Positions 32,455-40,816 of a stretch of DNA of 64,000 nucleotides are shown piece by piece. The position numbers and the translations under genes are program-made. This DNA is from a virus, in IMG/VR virus record IMGVR_UViG_3300021375_000017, positions 28,002 to 92,001 of that record; one strand, written 5' to 3'. Position 1 is the first letter of the stretch, and every line of letters starts with the position of its first letter. The notes below the pieces were generated by a model that made no database searches, had not been told where the DNA came from, and saw only the letters and a list, made by a program, of their open reading frames with translations.

Positions 32455-32527
32455 TGACCTATAGCTCAGTTGGTAGAGCGCGGAACTGTTAATTCTGTTG
32501 TCCTAGGTTCGAGTCCTAGTGGGTCAG
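32455..32527 (+). tRNA. tRNA-Asn (anticodon GTT)
   Basis: Acceptor TGACCTA/TGGGTCA with one T-G pair; D-arm AGCTCAGTTGGTAGAGC; anticodon stem CGGAA/TTCTG with loop CTGTTAA gives GTT; T-arm CTAGG-TTCGAGT-CCTAG. Four bases after tRNA-Arg, so likely one precursor. Confidence 0.92.
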
Positions 32528-32542
32528 TTGTTTTTTATTTTT

Positions 32543-32749
32543 ATGAGTCTTCCAGAATATTCATTTGGTGGTCGTCCAGTAGAGTCCACGAATCTCCTTC
32601 TACTTATTAGTGAGATGGAGGGTACATATCAACACCTTAAGTACATGGGGTTTGAGGATGATATGAATACTCTTGATGAGATGAAGAAGAGATACTACAA
32701 ACTTTATTTTAGAACAAAGAAGAATGAAGCCATTCAAAATTCTAACTGA
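32543..32749 (+). CDS. conserved small protein, 68 aa
   Basis: Starts at MSLPEYSFGGRPVESTN just after the tRNAs (an in-frame GTG at 32519 lies inside tRNA-Asn and is rejected). A helical remainder, TLDEMKKRYYKLYFRTKK, follows. Overlaps the oxygenase gene by 26 bases. Function not recognised. Confidence 0.6.
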   Translation: MSLPEYSFGGRPVESTNLLLLISEMEGTYQHLKYMGFEDDMNTLDEMKKRYYKLYFRTKKNEAIQNSN

Positions 32750-33299
32750 CGATTACTTTGTAGGAAACTTTGGATCTGTTGATGCCTCTGATGAAGTATT
32801 AAGATGCTGTAAAAGAAATTTTCCTGATGATGATAAACTAGATTCTGGAGCACTTCGTGGCGAATCAGTGGTAGATGAGAGACTTAGGAAATGTAAGACC
32901 AAAGGTATTAGTATAAGTCAAGTCAACTTTATTGAACAAGGACTGAGGAAGGCTATCATCTATATTAATGATATGAAGTGGAAGATGGATCTTAAACATG
33001 AGTGGGAGTCATCTATACAATACACTAGGTATATTGGTAAAGGAGATTTTTATGGTTGGCACAAAGACAACTCTGAATCTGCAAGTAGTATAGGTGATAG
33101 GAGACTTTCTATTGTGTATTGTTTAAGTTATGAGAAAGATTATACTGGTGCAGAGTTTGAAATAAAGGAAAGTAATGGTAATATATACAGAAGAAAGTTT
33201 GATTATGGAGACTTTATTGTCTTCCCTTCAGACAAACTACATAGAGTGAATCCTTTAAAGTCTGGAAACAGAACAACCTTAGTTGGTTGGTACATGTAG
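32724..33299 (+). CDS. 2OG-Fe(II) oxygenase (prolyl-4-hydroxylase-like)
   Basis: 191 residues. Iron ligands H113-K-D115 (YGWHKDN) and H173 (DKLHRV); R183 (NRTTLVGW) is the expected 2-oxoglutarate binder. A different subfamily from the one at 11350 (PiuC/P4H-like spacing). Substrate unknown; cyanophages often carry several such enzymes. Confidence 0.87.
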   Translation: MKPFKILTDDYFVGNFGSVDASDEVLRCCKRNFPDDDKLDSGALRGESVVDERLRKCKTKGISISQVNFIEQGLRKAIIYINDMKWKMDLKHEWESSIQYTRYIGKGDFYGWHKDNSESASSIGDRRLSIVYCLSYEKDYTGAEFEIKESNGNIYRRKFDYGDFIVFPSDKLHRVNPLKSGNRTTLVGWYM

Positions 33300-33322
33300 A
33301 GTCCATTTATCATACAAAAATT

Positions 33323-33985
33323 ATGAAAAAATTATTTGCTGCACTATTGTCATCAGTGGTTCTTACTACTCCAGTGATGGCTGACCCTGAAGTGAAGGGT
33401 TGGAAGACACATGACTCTATGGGATGTATGTTGCTTGGGGAATGTACTGATGATATTCAACAAGTCAGATCAATTAGAGACATTCAAAAGTATTATCCTA
33501 GTGATAGTTATAGTAATGTCGCTTCTGAGTTTGATTCAATTGTCCGGGCCCTTGATCAGATCGGAGTTAAAGTTTTTCTAGCGGATGAGAAATACTTTCC
33601 ACCAGGTCATAGGGGTGTATATCATACAGTAACTAACAACTTTTTCCTCAACACTAACTTCATGCACAAAGAAGGTGTATTGATGAGTGTGATGAGACAT
33701 GAAGGTTGGCATGCTGCTCAAGACTGTATGGCAGGAACCATTGATAACAGTATGATTGCTATCATTCTTCCAGAAGAAGAGATTCCTGCTATCTGGAGAG
33801 AGATGGCAGAGAGAACATATCCGGCATCAGCAGTACCATGGGAATCTGAAGCAGGTTGGGCAGGTAGAACTGAAGCAGTAACCGCAAATGCACTTGCCGC
33901 ATGTGCTAGGGGTTCTATGTGGACAGAGTATGAACCTACCCCAATGACGAGGGAATGGTTAGTTGAGAATGGATATATCAAATGA
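33323..33985 (+). CDS. exported zinc-metallopeptidase-like protein
   Basis: 220 residues from the ATG at 33323, which gives a clean signal peptide (MKKLFAALLSSVVLTTPVMA, cut before DPE). A zincin motif HEGWH is at residues 126-130 (MRHEGWHAAQDC). Four or more cysteines suggest periplasmic disulfides. A third zinc ligand cannot be fixed by eye; ESEAGWAGRTEA downstream is a candidate region. It may act on cell-envelope proteins or carry a non-enzymatic role. Confidence 0.62.
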   Translation: MKKLFAALLSSVVLTTPVMADPEVKGWKTHDSMGCMLLGECTDDIQQVRSIRDIQKYYPSDSYSNVASEFDSIVRALDQIGVKVFLADEKYFPPGHRGVYHTVTNNFFLNTNFMHKEGVLMSVMRHEGWHAAQDCMAGTIDNSMIAIILPEEEIPAIWREMAERTYPASAVPWESEAGWAGRTEAVTANALAACARGSMWTEYEPTPMTREWLVENGYIK

Positions 33986-34021
33986 TTAAAGAATTTACTT
34001 TAGTAAAGAGGTTATACTATC

Positions 34022-34270
34022 ATGTTGGTAGTAAGATGCAAACAATGTAACACGGAGATCCATAGCACTAACAAAACACAGTCGTGCGGATGTCCTAACA
34101 TGATGACAGTCATTGGAGAAAAGATTTCTGCAGTTGACTTAAACAAAGTCATCATGTTAAATTCACAGAAGAACACTAAACAAAAAGATGTTCTGTCTTC
34201 TCAAGACTTGATGTATCAAGAGGAGAGAAGAAGCCGAAAGGTAAAAAAACTTGATTTTGAAATTAGGTGA
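34022..34270 (+). CDS. small zinc-ribbon-like protein, 82 aa
   Basis: Two Cys groups near the N-terminus (VVRCKQCNTE, SCGCPN) indicate a compact zinc site; the rest is charged and helical (YQEERRSRKVKKLDF). Such small proteins are frequent in cyanophages. A DNA or protein adaptor role is only a guess. Confidence 0.55.
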   Translation: MLVVRCKQCNTEIHSTNKTQSCGCPNMMTVIGEKISAVDLNKVIMLNSQKNTKQKDVLSSQDLMYQEERRSRKVKKLDFEIR

Positions 34271-34272
34271 TT

Positions 34273-34434
34273 ATGTCTCATAACTGTATTACCGAAAAAC
34301 AGTGTCAGGAGATGATCGATAAAGCAATCGATAAACACAACAAAACTGCCTCACTCATTAGTGCTTGTATAGGTTCAGTATTACTGTTCTTCTATGCTCA
34401 AGGACTCTTGATTGTGGTAGGATTGTGGAAATAA
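34273..34434 (+). CDS. small single-pass membrane protein, 53 aa
   Basis: Starts two bases after the previous stop. A hydrophilic N-terminus (TEKQCQEMIDKAIDKHN) is followed by one transmembrane helix (ASLISACIGSVLLFFYAQGL). Function not recognised. Confidence 0.55.
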   Translation: MSHNCITEKQCQEMIDKAIDKHNKTASLISACIGSVLLFFYAQGLLIVVGLWK

Positions 34435-34456
34435 TAATCATATACATATTACAAGA

Positions 34457-34624
34457 ATGAAATTTTATTCCGTGGAACACTGGCAAGAGAACTGGGAAGA
34501 ACTAATCTCAAAGGTTGAGAATGGTGAGTCAATAGGAATAACAAATGGAAAACATAGAGCAGTGATGGTTCCTGCAGATGAAGAAATTATAAGAATTCAT
34601 ACTGAACATAATGACGCGTCGTAA
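34457..34624 (+). CDS. Phd/YefM-like antitoxin family protein, 55 aa
   Basis: The sequence SVEHWQENWEELISKVENGE followed by SIGITNGKHRAVMVPADEE matches the N-terminal DNA-binding fold of Phd/YefM antitoxins (helix, then ENGE...I...A..ML). The usual C-terminal toxin-binding tail is very short. No toxin is adjacent. It overlaps the next gene by 14 bases. May act as a repressor or as a neutraliser of host toxins. Confidence 0.6.
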   Translation: MKFYSVEHWQENWEELISKVENGESIGITNGKHRAVMVPADEEIIRIHTEHNDAS

Positions 34625-34958
34625 GAATAGATCATATAAAAGAGTCACAGATGATCGTGAACCAATCACAATCAAACATTCTGATATATGTTATCCAGGG
34701 GCTATCAAAGAGAAACAGGTAGATGATGCTGATACTTCTTATCCTGGTATTGTCATCAAATACGATACTGGATATCTGTTGGAAGATGGTGTTCATAGGA
34801 TAACCAAACTTCAACGTGAAGGTATCTATGAATCTCTTTTCTATGTGGTGACAGTGGAAGAATATAAGACTGGTCTGGTAGAGATGGTCTGTGGTTCTAA
34901 TCGTGTCACACTAGGAGAATGGAGCCATAACAAATTAAACTCACAAACTCATGGGTAA
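34611..34958 (+). CDS. hypothetical protein, 115 aa, possible ParB-like fold
   Basis: Basic N-terminus (TRRKNRSYKRVTDDREP), then YLLEDGVHRITKLQREG, a DGxHR..AL-like motif as in ParB/sulfiredoxin-type nuclease folds, and FYVVTVEEYKTGLVEM. Weak assignment. It overlaps both neighbours. Confidence 0.5.
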   Translation: MTRRKNRSYKRVTDDREPITIKHSDICYPGAIKEKQVDDADTSYPGIVIKYDTGYLLEDGVHRITKLQREGIYESLFYVVTVEEYKTGLVEMVCGSNRVTLGEWSHNKLNSQTHG

Positions 34959-35553
34959 GTCAAGAACAATTTCAAAAATAAACTGGTCTTGGGATTATGG
35001 AAAGGTTGTAAGTGAAATAACTTGTACTGATGGTATAACCCAAATCAGAAATAATGATAAGAGACCACCAACATATCCTGCCCATGATATCGCACATTTC
35101 ATATGTGGATTTCATGAGGACTATGACTGGGATTATTTGTGGGATCAACATTCAGAATCTCTAATAAATGTCAGACTTGCAGAATATAATGCTGTCTTTA
35201 TTGAGAATCTTCTTTACTTTTATATAACAAACAAATATAAAAATAGTCCATGGACCATATTACAACTGGCAGAACCAATAAAGAAACACTTGAACTGGTT
35301 TGTTAAGGACTATTATAAATTTATCACACCAGAACTAAAACTTAGAAAAATATTTTTATCCAAACTAGATGAAAATATAGTCTGTCAACACTATCAGACT
35401 TATCATGATGTCTGTCTACTCCAGTTAAAAACTCCTCCTGGTGAGGATGTGCGAGATATTAAACTGGCACTTACTATGGACTCAAGTCTTGACCAGAAGA
35501 ACACAGAGGTGTATGATTATATCATTGAGATGAAGAGCATCTTGGGGAATTAG
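34951..35553 (+). CDS. hypothetical protein, 200 aa
   Basis: A soluble, aromatic-rich protein with TYPAHDIAHFICGFHEDYDW (two His and Asp that could bind metal), ESLINVRLAEYNAVFIENLL and a helical C-terminus. Its last 10 bases form the 5' acceptor strand of a tRNA gene. Function not recognised. Confidence 0.55.
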   Translation: MGKSRTISKINWSWDYGKVVSEITCTDGITQIRNNDKRPPTYPAHDIAHFICGFHEDYDWDYLWDQHSESLINVRLAEYNAVFIENLLYFYITNKYKNSPWTILQLAEPIKKHLNWFVKDYYKFITPELKLRKIFLSKLDENIVCQHYQTYHDVCLLQLKTPPGEDVRDIKLALTMDSSLDQKNTEVYDYIIEMKSILGN

Positions 35554-35616
35554 CAATCTGGTGAATGCACCGAGCTCATAATTCGGTTAAGGTGGGTTCG
35601 GTCCCCACATTCCCTA
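35544..35616 (+). tRNA. tRNA with CAT anticodon (Met or Ile2)
   Basis: Acceptor GGGGAAT/ATTCCCT (one G-T at the end); D-stem GCA/TGC with GG in the loop; anticodon stem CCGAG/TTCGG with loop CTCATAA gives CAT; T-stem GTGGG/CCCAC, loop TTCGGTC (G at the usual A58). The first 10 bases overlap the end of the preceding coding region. Whether it is tRNA-Met or a lysidine-modified tRNA-Ile cannot be told by eye. Confidence 0.82.
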
Positions 35617-35645
35617 TTGACATTTCGGTGTCAAACCCTTATAAT
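35617..35645 (+). promoter_or_regulatory. perfect-consensus sigma70-type promoter
   Basis: TTGACA (35617-35622), 17-base spacer, TATAAT (35640-35645). It begins at the base after the tRNA discriminator. The -35 also pairs with TGTCAA in the spacer, a potential small hairpin. Confidence 0.85.
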
Positions 35646-35667
35646 ACTAAGGTCAACAAACAAGCAA

Positions 35668-35883
35668 ATGACTATCACTTCTAAGTTCAAAAAGGATCTT
35701 CAGACTCTACGTGGGGCTGCAAATGGGGACTTCTTCCTGGATGTAAAGAACCCAAAACTTTTTAAAAAAGTTCGTAAGTATTATGATAACAATGGAGTAG
35801 TATTTTCTGGTGATCCTTTGGATGATTATGATATTCTCATCGATTGTATTGCTGCAGATCTAGAAACTGTTGAGGTTGGTTGA
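35668..35883 (+). CDS. small conserved protein, 71 aa
   Basis: Starts at MTITSKFKKDLQTLRGA, 23 bases after the -10; a longer in-frame TTG start at 35617 lies in the promoter and is rejected. It contains DFFLDVKNPKLFKKVRKYY and an acidic end. First gene behind a strong early promoter, so probably made soon after infection. Function not recognised. Confidence 0.6.
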   Translation: MTITSKFKKDLQTLRGAANGDFFLDVKNPKLFKKVRKYYDNNGVVFSGDPLDDYDILIDCIAADLETVEVG

Positions 35884-36140
35884 TTGTGAAGGTGACTACA
35901 AAACCAACTGTTCTTCTGGAACAGTTTCCCTATCGGTATATTCAGGTCGGTGTATTAGAAATCAATGGTAAACCTGATTGTAGAATTCAGAAAGTGGATT
36001 CATATACCGGTCGTTATAAAGACATTTATCTTTGCGACAACGAAATGCAACTGATGACTGCAATGGAAGATTTTGAATACACTCGCTGGCTTGATCCGGA
36101 TGGGGTTCCTTGTTATGTTAGAGACTCGGTAGGTCGTTAA
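35880..36140 (+). CDS. hypothetical protein, 86 aa
   Basis: Starts with TTG overlapping the previous stop (TTGA); a GTG at 35886 is an alternative. A beta-rich protein with FPYRYIQVGVLEINGKP, SYTGRYKDIYLCDNE and EYTRWLDPDGVPCYV. Followed by about 80 bases with no clear gene, then a terminator. Function not recognised. Confidence 0.5.
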   Translation: MIVKVTTKPTVLLEQFPYRYIQVGVLEINGKPDCRIQKVDSYTGRYKDIYLCDNEMQLMTAMEDFEYTRWLDPDGVPCYVRDSVGR

Positions 36141-36220
36141 AGTGTCCTGGTGGAGTCAATAGACCCTTATGGTTTCTTGTTTCCATCTAAAGAACAAGTG
36201 GCGTGCATGAAAGACCTCTG

Positions 36221-36254
36221 AAGGGGATCCTAACAAGGGATCCCCTTTTTTTTC
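36221..36254 (+). terminator. strong Rho-independent terminator
   Basis: AAGGGGATCC (36221-36230) with GGATCCCCTT (36238-36247) around TAACAAG, then nine or more T. It ends the unit started at 35617. A late-like TCTAAATA follows at 36253-36260. Confidence 0.9.
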
Positions 36255-36285
36255 TAAATAGGTATAGTTACTAATCTTTGGTAAA

Positions 36286-36594
36286 ATGACATACAAAGGT
36301 ACGGCAGGTAAGTCTGCAAGTGGAGCATCTATGTCAAAGTATGATGTGGAAGTAGAAGCTAGACTTCAGGCACTAGAGTCAGAAACACATACAAAACCAA
36401 CTGGTGCAACACACGCAAAAATTGAAGAGAGACTGGCTGCTCTTGAAGCAGCAGTGACAGAACTTAAGTCTACATCAGCTGTCTCTGCACCATCTGGTAG
36501 TGTTGAAGCACTTATTAAAAGACTGAATGATATTCCTGCAATCACAGAACATTGTACTAAAGATGCTGATGGTGTCAGAAGACTTAAGGTGTGA
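36286..36594 (+). CDS. small coiled-coil protein, 102 aa
   Basis: An N-terminal Gly/Ser/Lys stretch, then repeated acidic heptads (VEVEARLQALESETH, KIEERLAALEAAVTELKS) and a C-terminal ALIKRLNDIPAITEHC. No enzymatic motif. Could be a small structural or oligomerisation protein. Precedes the glycan gene cluster. Confidence 0.55.
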   Translation: MTYKGTAGKSASGASMSKYDVEVEARLQALESETHTKPTGATHAKIEERLAALEAAVTELKSTSAVSAPSGSVEALIKRLNDIPAITEHCTKDADGVRRLKV

Positions 36595-36600
36595 TATAAT
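36572..36600 (+). promoter_or_regulatory. possible promoter of the glycan cluster
   Basis: GTGTCA, 17-base spacer, TATAAT (36595-36600), inside the 3' end of the preceding gene. The -35 is a weak match. Confidence 0.4.
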
Positions 36601-36622
36601 AAATTAGTTGTAGTAAAAAATT

Positions 36623-37678
36623 ATGAGTAAATATAATAAGACTGCACTAGTGCTTGGTGCAGGTGGTTTTATTGGTAGTCACATGGTAAAGAGACTACGT
36701 GCAGAAGGATACTGGGTTCGTGGAGTTGATCTCAAGAACCCAGAGTTCACTTCGACTGAAGCAAACGAATTCATTCGAGGAGACTTGCGTGAAGCTGACT
36801 TTGTTCGTCGTGTTCTTCGGTTCAAAGGATATCAAGGGAACTTCTATCATAGTGTTCCTGAAAGACTTCATCTTCCTTTTGATGAGATCTATCAGTTTGC
36901 TGCTGATATGGGTGGTGCAGGTTTTGTTTTCACTGGTGAGAACGACGCAGACATCATGCACAACTCTGTAACTATTAATCTTAATGTTCTTGAATCGCAG
37001 CGTCAATTAAATGACTATAAACAGGTCAATAGAACTAAAATTTTCTACTCTGGTTCTGCTTGCATGTATCCAGAGCACAATCAACTCGATCCAGATAAAC
37101 CTGATTGTCGTGAAGAATCCGCATATCCAGCAGCACCAGACTCAGAATATGGATGGGAGAAACTCTTCTCCGAACGACTATACCTATCTTATAATCGTAA
37201 TCATGGTATTCCTGTTCGGGTTGCTAGGTATCACAATATCTTCGGACCAGAAGGAACCTGGCAAGGTGGAAGAGAGAAGGCTCCAGCTGCTATCTGCAGG
37301 AAAGTTGCTAACCTCCCGCCACAAGGTGGAGCCATCGAAGTGTGGGGAGATGGTTTACAGACTCGTTCCTTCTTGTTCATTGATGAATGCATCGAAGCGA
37401 CTAGAAGAATGATGGACTCTGACTTCATTGGACCAGTGAATATTGGTTCTGAAGAGATGGTGACTATCAATCAACTTGTAGACATTACCGCGAGAGTAGC
37501 AGAGAAGGAAGTTACTAAGATTCATATTGATGGACCTCTAGGTGTTCGCGGTCGTAACTCTAACAATGATCTCATTCGTGAGAAGTTGAGTTGGAATTAT
37601 GAGATGACACTTGAAGAAGGTATCCGGTACACATATTACTGGATTAATGAACAGACCAATATACAGGAGACAAAATAA
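36623..37678 (+). CDS. GDP-mannose 3,5-epimerase-like NAD-dependent epimerase
   Basis: 351 residues of the short-chain dehydrogenase fold. NAD site VLGAGGFIGSHMVKRL; catalytic GSACMYPE (Cys), YGWEKL (Tyr/Lys) and GGREKAPAAICRK (Lys), the set used by GDP-mannose 3,5-epimerase; then WGDGLQTRSFLFIDEC. Length and motifs match plant-type GME closely. Product would be GDP-L-galactose or GDP-L-gulose. First gene of a run of eleven overlapping glycan genes. Confidence 0.88.
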   Translation: MSKYNKTALVLGAGGFIGSHMVKRLRAEGYWVRGVDLKNPEFTSTEANEFIRGDLREADFVRRVLRFKGYQGNFYHSVPERLHLPFDEIYQFAADMGGAGFVFTGENDADIMHNSVTINLNVLESQRQLNDYKQVNRTKIFYSGSACMYPEHNQLDPDKPDCREESAYPAAPDSEYGWEKLFSERLYLSYNRNHGIPVRVARYHNIFGPEGTWQGGREKAPAAICRKVANLPPQGGAIEVWGDGLQTRSFLFIDECIEATRRMMDSDFIGPVNIGSEEMVTINQLVDITARVAEKEVTKIHIDGPLGVRGRNSNNDLIREKLSWNYEMTLEEGIRYTYYWINEQTNIQETK

Positions 37679-38391
37679 TGGCTGGTATCACACATAGTCA
37701 GATTAAAAATCTGATGGCAGGCAGAGATAAAATTACTATATTTGAAATTGGTTGTGCAGATGGTAGAGACACTAAAAAGTTTCTGAATACTTTTGGTCCC
37801 GAACTTACCATCTACACCTTTGATCCTGAACCTATTAATGAGGTATTTGTAACACAACTTGGTCAGAAAGATGCATTTGGTGGTGGCAATGACCAACTGG
37901 CAAATGATGATAGGCATATCTTCCATCCTTATGCGATGTGTGATTATAAAGGAACCATCACATTTAACAGGTCTCAAAACTTAGATGGACCTGGACAAGG
38001 TGAAAATTGGGGTAGATACTCTGGTTCGATTCACCGTCCTGTAACTCACTTAGAAAGTCCTAAGTACGGTAAACGATGGGCTGCATGTATTTTTGAGGAA
38101 ACTGTAGAAGCAAAATGTTCTTCAATTGACATTTTCTGTGAAGAAAATGGTATTGATCATGTTGATTTTGTATGGATGGACACTCAGGGAGCAGAAAGAG
38201 ATGTTCTCAAAGGTGCTCAGAGAATGCTCCCAAACATCGATTATATCTATACTGAGTACTATGATGAAGAGATGTATAAAGATTGTGCAGGATTAGAAGA
38301 GATCAAATCTCTTCTTCCTAACTATGTTCTTGAGCACAATTGGAGATGTGATGATGCTGATGGTGGTGATGTTCTAATGAGGAGAATATGA
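37678..38391 (+). CDS. FkbM-family SAM methyltransferase
   Basis: 237 residues. IFEIGCADGRDTKKFL is the SAM loop; later CSSIDIFCEENGIDHVDFVW and MDTQGAERDVLKGAQ are the FkbM signature. FkbM enzymes O-methylate sugars or other small hydroxyls. It overlaps both neighbours, fitting sugar methylation in this cluster. Confidence 0.87.
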   Translation: MAGITHSQIKNLMAGRDKITIFEIGCADGRDTKKFLNTFGPELTIYTFDPEPINEVFVTQLGQKDAFGGGNDQLANDDRHIFHPYAMCDYKGTITFNRSQNLDGPGQGENWGRYSGSIHRPVTHLESPKYGKRWAACIFEETVEAKCSSIDIFCEENGIDHVDFVWMDTQGAERDVLKGAQRMLPNIDYIYTEYYDEEMYKDCAGLEEIKSLLPNYVLEHNWRCDDADGGDVLMRRI

Positions 38392-39239
38392 AGGTATTGA
38401 TTCTCGGTTCCAGCGGTCAGATCGGAGCATATTTAACTGAGTACCTTAGTGGTAAGTGTCATGAAGTATTTGAGTATGATATTGTCAACACAGAAGATCA
38501 AGACCTTACACAGATTCCAAACCTTGCATTAGAACATCTGATCAAGGAATCGGACTTTGTGTTCTTTCTTGCCTTTGATGTTGGTGGTTCTAGGTATCTG
38601 AAGAAGTATCAACACACTTTCAAGTTCATTGACAACAATGCCAGGATGATGGTAAGTGTCTTTGGTCTTCTAGAGAAGTATAAAAAGAGATTTGTGTTTG
38701 CATCTTCACAGATGAGTAACATGAGTCACTCTCCTTATGGTGTGATGAAGAGAGTTGGTGAACTCTATACCAAAACATTGAACGGTCTTCTTGTTAAGTT
38801 CTGGAATGTTTATGGTATTGAGAAAGACATGGACAAGGCTCATGTTATCACTGACTTTATCAAGAGGGGATTTGAAGAGGGTCAGTTTGAGATGTTGACT
38901 GATGGTACAGAACAGCGTCAGTTCTTATATGCTGAGGATTGTTGTGAAGCATTGGAGACAGTAATGGAAAACTATACTGACTTCAAACCAGAAGATCCAC
39001 TTCATATTACATCATTCCATTCAGACTCTATTAATCATATTGCTGGTATTATCCAAGGTCAGTTCAACTTAATTGGTAGGGATGATGTAAGAATCACACC
39101 TGGTGTTGCAAAAGATACTGTTCAACTTGATAAGAGGAATGAGGCCGACAACTACATACTAGGTTGGTGGGTACCAAAGACAGGAATTGACGTAGGTATC
39201 TCAAAAGTGTTTAACGAAATGAAGAAGAATTATGAATAG
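38388..39239 (+). CDS. NAD-dependent sugar epimerase/dehydratase
   Basis: 283 residues, SDR fold. NAD loop VLILGSSGQIGAYLTEYL; SSQMSNMSHSPYGVMKRVGE supplies Ser and Tyr-x3-Lys; EQRQFLYAEDCCEAL is the usual C-terminal SDR signature. Substrate not determinable: UDP- or GDP-hexose is likely. Starts in an ATGA overlap. Confidence 0.85.
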   Translation: MKVLILGSSGQIGAYLTEYLSGKCHEVFEYDIVNTEDQDLTQIPNLALEHLIKESDFVFFLAFDVGGSRYLKKYQHTFKFIDNNARMMVSVFGLLEKYKKRFVFASSQMSNMSHSPYGVMKRVGELYTKTLNGLLVKFWNVYGIEKDMDKAHVITDFIKRGFEEGQFEMLTDGTEQRQFLYAEDCCEALETVMENYTDFKPEDPLHITSFHSDSINHIAGIIQGQFNLIGRDDVRITPGVAKDTVQLDKRNEADNYILGWWVPKTGIDVGISKVFNEMKKNYE

Positions 39240-39948
39240 ACAACAGGTGCTGGCAGTAGCAACTTCATCAGATCTTGGATCAAATGCAAACGTATTGTGT
39301 GAGTTTATAGGTAAGAAAAAAGACTCTACCTTTGTTGACCTTGGTGTTCGTGATGGTTTTTCTTCTGCCCTTCTTTCTTTGAACTCTAAGAAGAATAACA
39401 ATAAGATCTATGGTGTCGATGTAAACTTCAATAACTTTAGATCTGAACTTGTAGATGGCCAGAACTATCTACAACTAGAAGGTGATAGTTCCACTATTGG
39501 TAAGTATGCTGACCTTGAAGACTTGAAAGAGATTGACTTCTTGTTTGTTGACTCTCTTCATGTTAGAGAACAGGTTCTTTGTGAACTTCATTACTGGGTT
39601 CCTCGTTTGAAGGAAGGTGGTACTGTCGCATTCCATGATTCTCATTGGCCAGAAGGTAAAAGAGACCAGACTGGTGGCAAGTCTTGGAACCGTGTTGATG
39701 ATGCCATTAGAGAGTTCTTTGGTTTAGATGTTCTTGAAGACTATGAAGATGACAACCTTGAGGTTACGTGTTATCCTCCTAGCTGGGGTATGACGTTTGT
39801 CACACTCAAGACTAAAAACTTTGAGAGTATTGTGAAAGATTGGAATAAAGTTTTCAGTACCCGTAATGACTTGATTTCAGTATTTTGGAACAAGGAAAAT
39901 GTTGGAGATAGGACAATTGAATTGGAGATGAGTTATGAAGCTAATTGA
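39232..39948 (+). CDS. class I SAM methyltransferase
   Basis: 238 residues. TFVDLGVRDGFSSALLSL is motif I, IYGVDVNFNNF motif II, IDFLFVDSLHVREQVLCELH the Asp-His active region, and GGTVAFHDSHWPEG the closing motif. Resembles methyltransferase-24/cephalosporin hydroxylase-like O-methyltransferases. Likely acts on a sugar or an amino acid in this cluster. Confidence 0.8.
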   Translation: MNRQQVLAVATSSDLGSNANVLCEFIGKKKDSTFVDLGVRDGFSSALLSLNSKKNNNKIYGVDVNFNNFRSELVDGQNYLQLEGDSSTIGKYADLEDLKEIDFLFVDSLHVREQVLCELHYWVPRLKEGGTVAFHDSHWPEGKRDQTGGKSWNRVDDAIREFFGLDVLEDYEDDNLEVTCYPPSWGMTFVTLKTKNFESIVKDWNKVFSTRNDLISVFWNKENVGDRTIELEMSYEAN

Positions 39949-40816
39949 TGTTTTTAATTTTTCACATGAACCTATTGAACTTTTAGAGATGAGACTGAGG
40001 ATTGTGTATCCTCATGTCGATCTCATCTGTATCAATGAAAATGCCACTACCTATACTGGTATTGAACGTGAACTACAATTTGAGAAGCATAAAGAACATC
40101 TAGATTTTTATTTTGGTGATAAGATTGTTCATCGTGTAATTGATACCAGAGAACGTAATCTAGACTTCACCACATTCCAACAGGAGTATCATACTAATAG
40201 AGATAAATCACATCCTACTAGACCTGCTACAAGAGGTCTTCCAGAACGTTGGCATCGTTCAATGTATGGTCGAGATTGTCTTATTGAATCTCCTTTAGAG
40301 GTTGCTGAGGATGAGGACATTATCATTCAGAGTGATTTGGATGAGATTCCTAACCCTGAGTTTCTGAAAGAAGCAAAAGAGATTGTGGAAGATGGTTACA
40401 TGTATACGTGTATCCAGAAGTTCTATATGTGTCATGTGAATAGACTCCAAACTGACAAGGGTAAGGATGTTGATGATTGGAGAGGTTCACAGTTTAGTAC
40501 ATTCAAGTATCTGAAAGAACATGGTGGTTTTAATGATTGTAGGAATCTTCCTCACGAACACGAATACACAATCGATAATGGAGGGTGGCACTTTAGCTTC
40601 CTTGGAGGAGAGGACAAGATCAAACAGAAACTCAATGGTTATGGTCACCAAGAACATAACCATGACGGTGTGAAGAACTCTCTTGGTTCTAACATCACAG
40701 ATAACCAGGATATTCTTGGTAGAACCTGGATGGGAACAAGAATTGTTCCTCTTGATAATGATCTCCCTGACGAGATTGTAAATAACCCAGAACGCTATAA
40801 GGAGTTCATTGCATGA
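39935..40816 (+). CDS. glycosyltransferase family 17-like
   Basis: 293 residues. DVFNFSHEPIELLEMRLRI opening, IIQSDLDEIPNPEF (DxD-type metal site), and GGWHFSFLGGEDKIKQKL, all typical of GT17 (relatives of beta-1,4-N-acetylglucosaminyltransferase III). It would transfer GlcNAc or another sugar from a nucleotide donor. Overlaps neighbours by 4-14 bases. Confidence 0.85.
   Translation: MKLIDVFNFSHEPIELLEMRLRIVYPHVDLICINENATTYTGIERELQFEKHKEHLDFYFGDKIVHRVIDTRERNLDFTTFQQEYHTNRDKSHPTRPATRGLPERWHRSMYGRDCLIESPLEVAEDEDIIIQSDLDEIPNPEFLKEAKEIVEDGYMYTCIQKFYMCHVNRLQTDKGKDVDDWRGSQFSTFKYLKEHGGFNDCRNLPHEHEYTIDNGGWHFSFLGGEDKIKQKLNGYGHQEHNHDGVKNSLGSNITDNQDILGRTWMGTRIVPLDNDLPDEIVNNPERYKEFIA

Noticed and set aside
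35617-35667. TTG start at 35617 for the small gene after the tRNA
   Set aside because: Those codons are the -35 and -10 of a consensus promoter; the ATG at 35668 is better placed.
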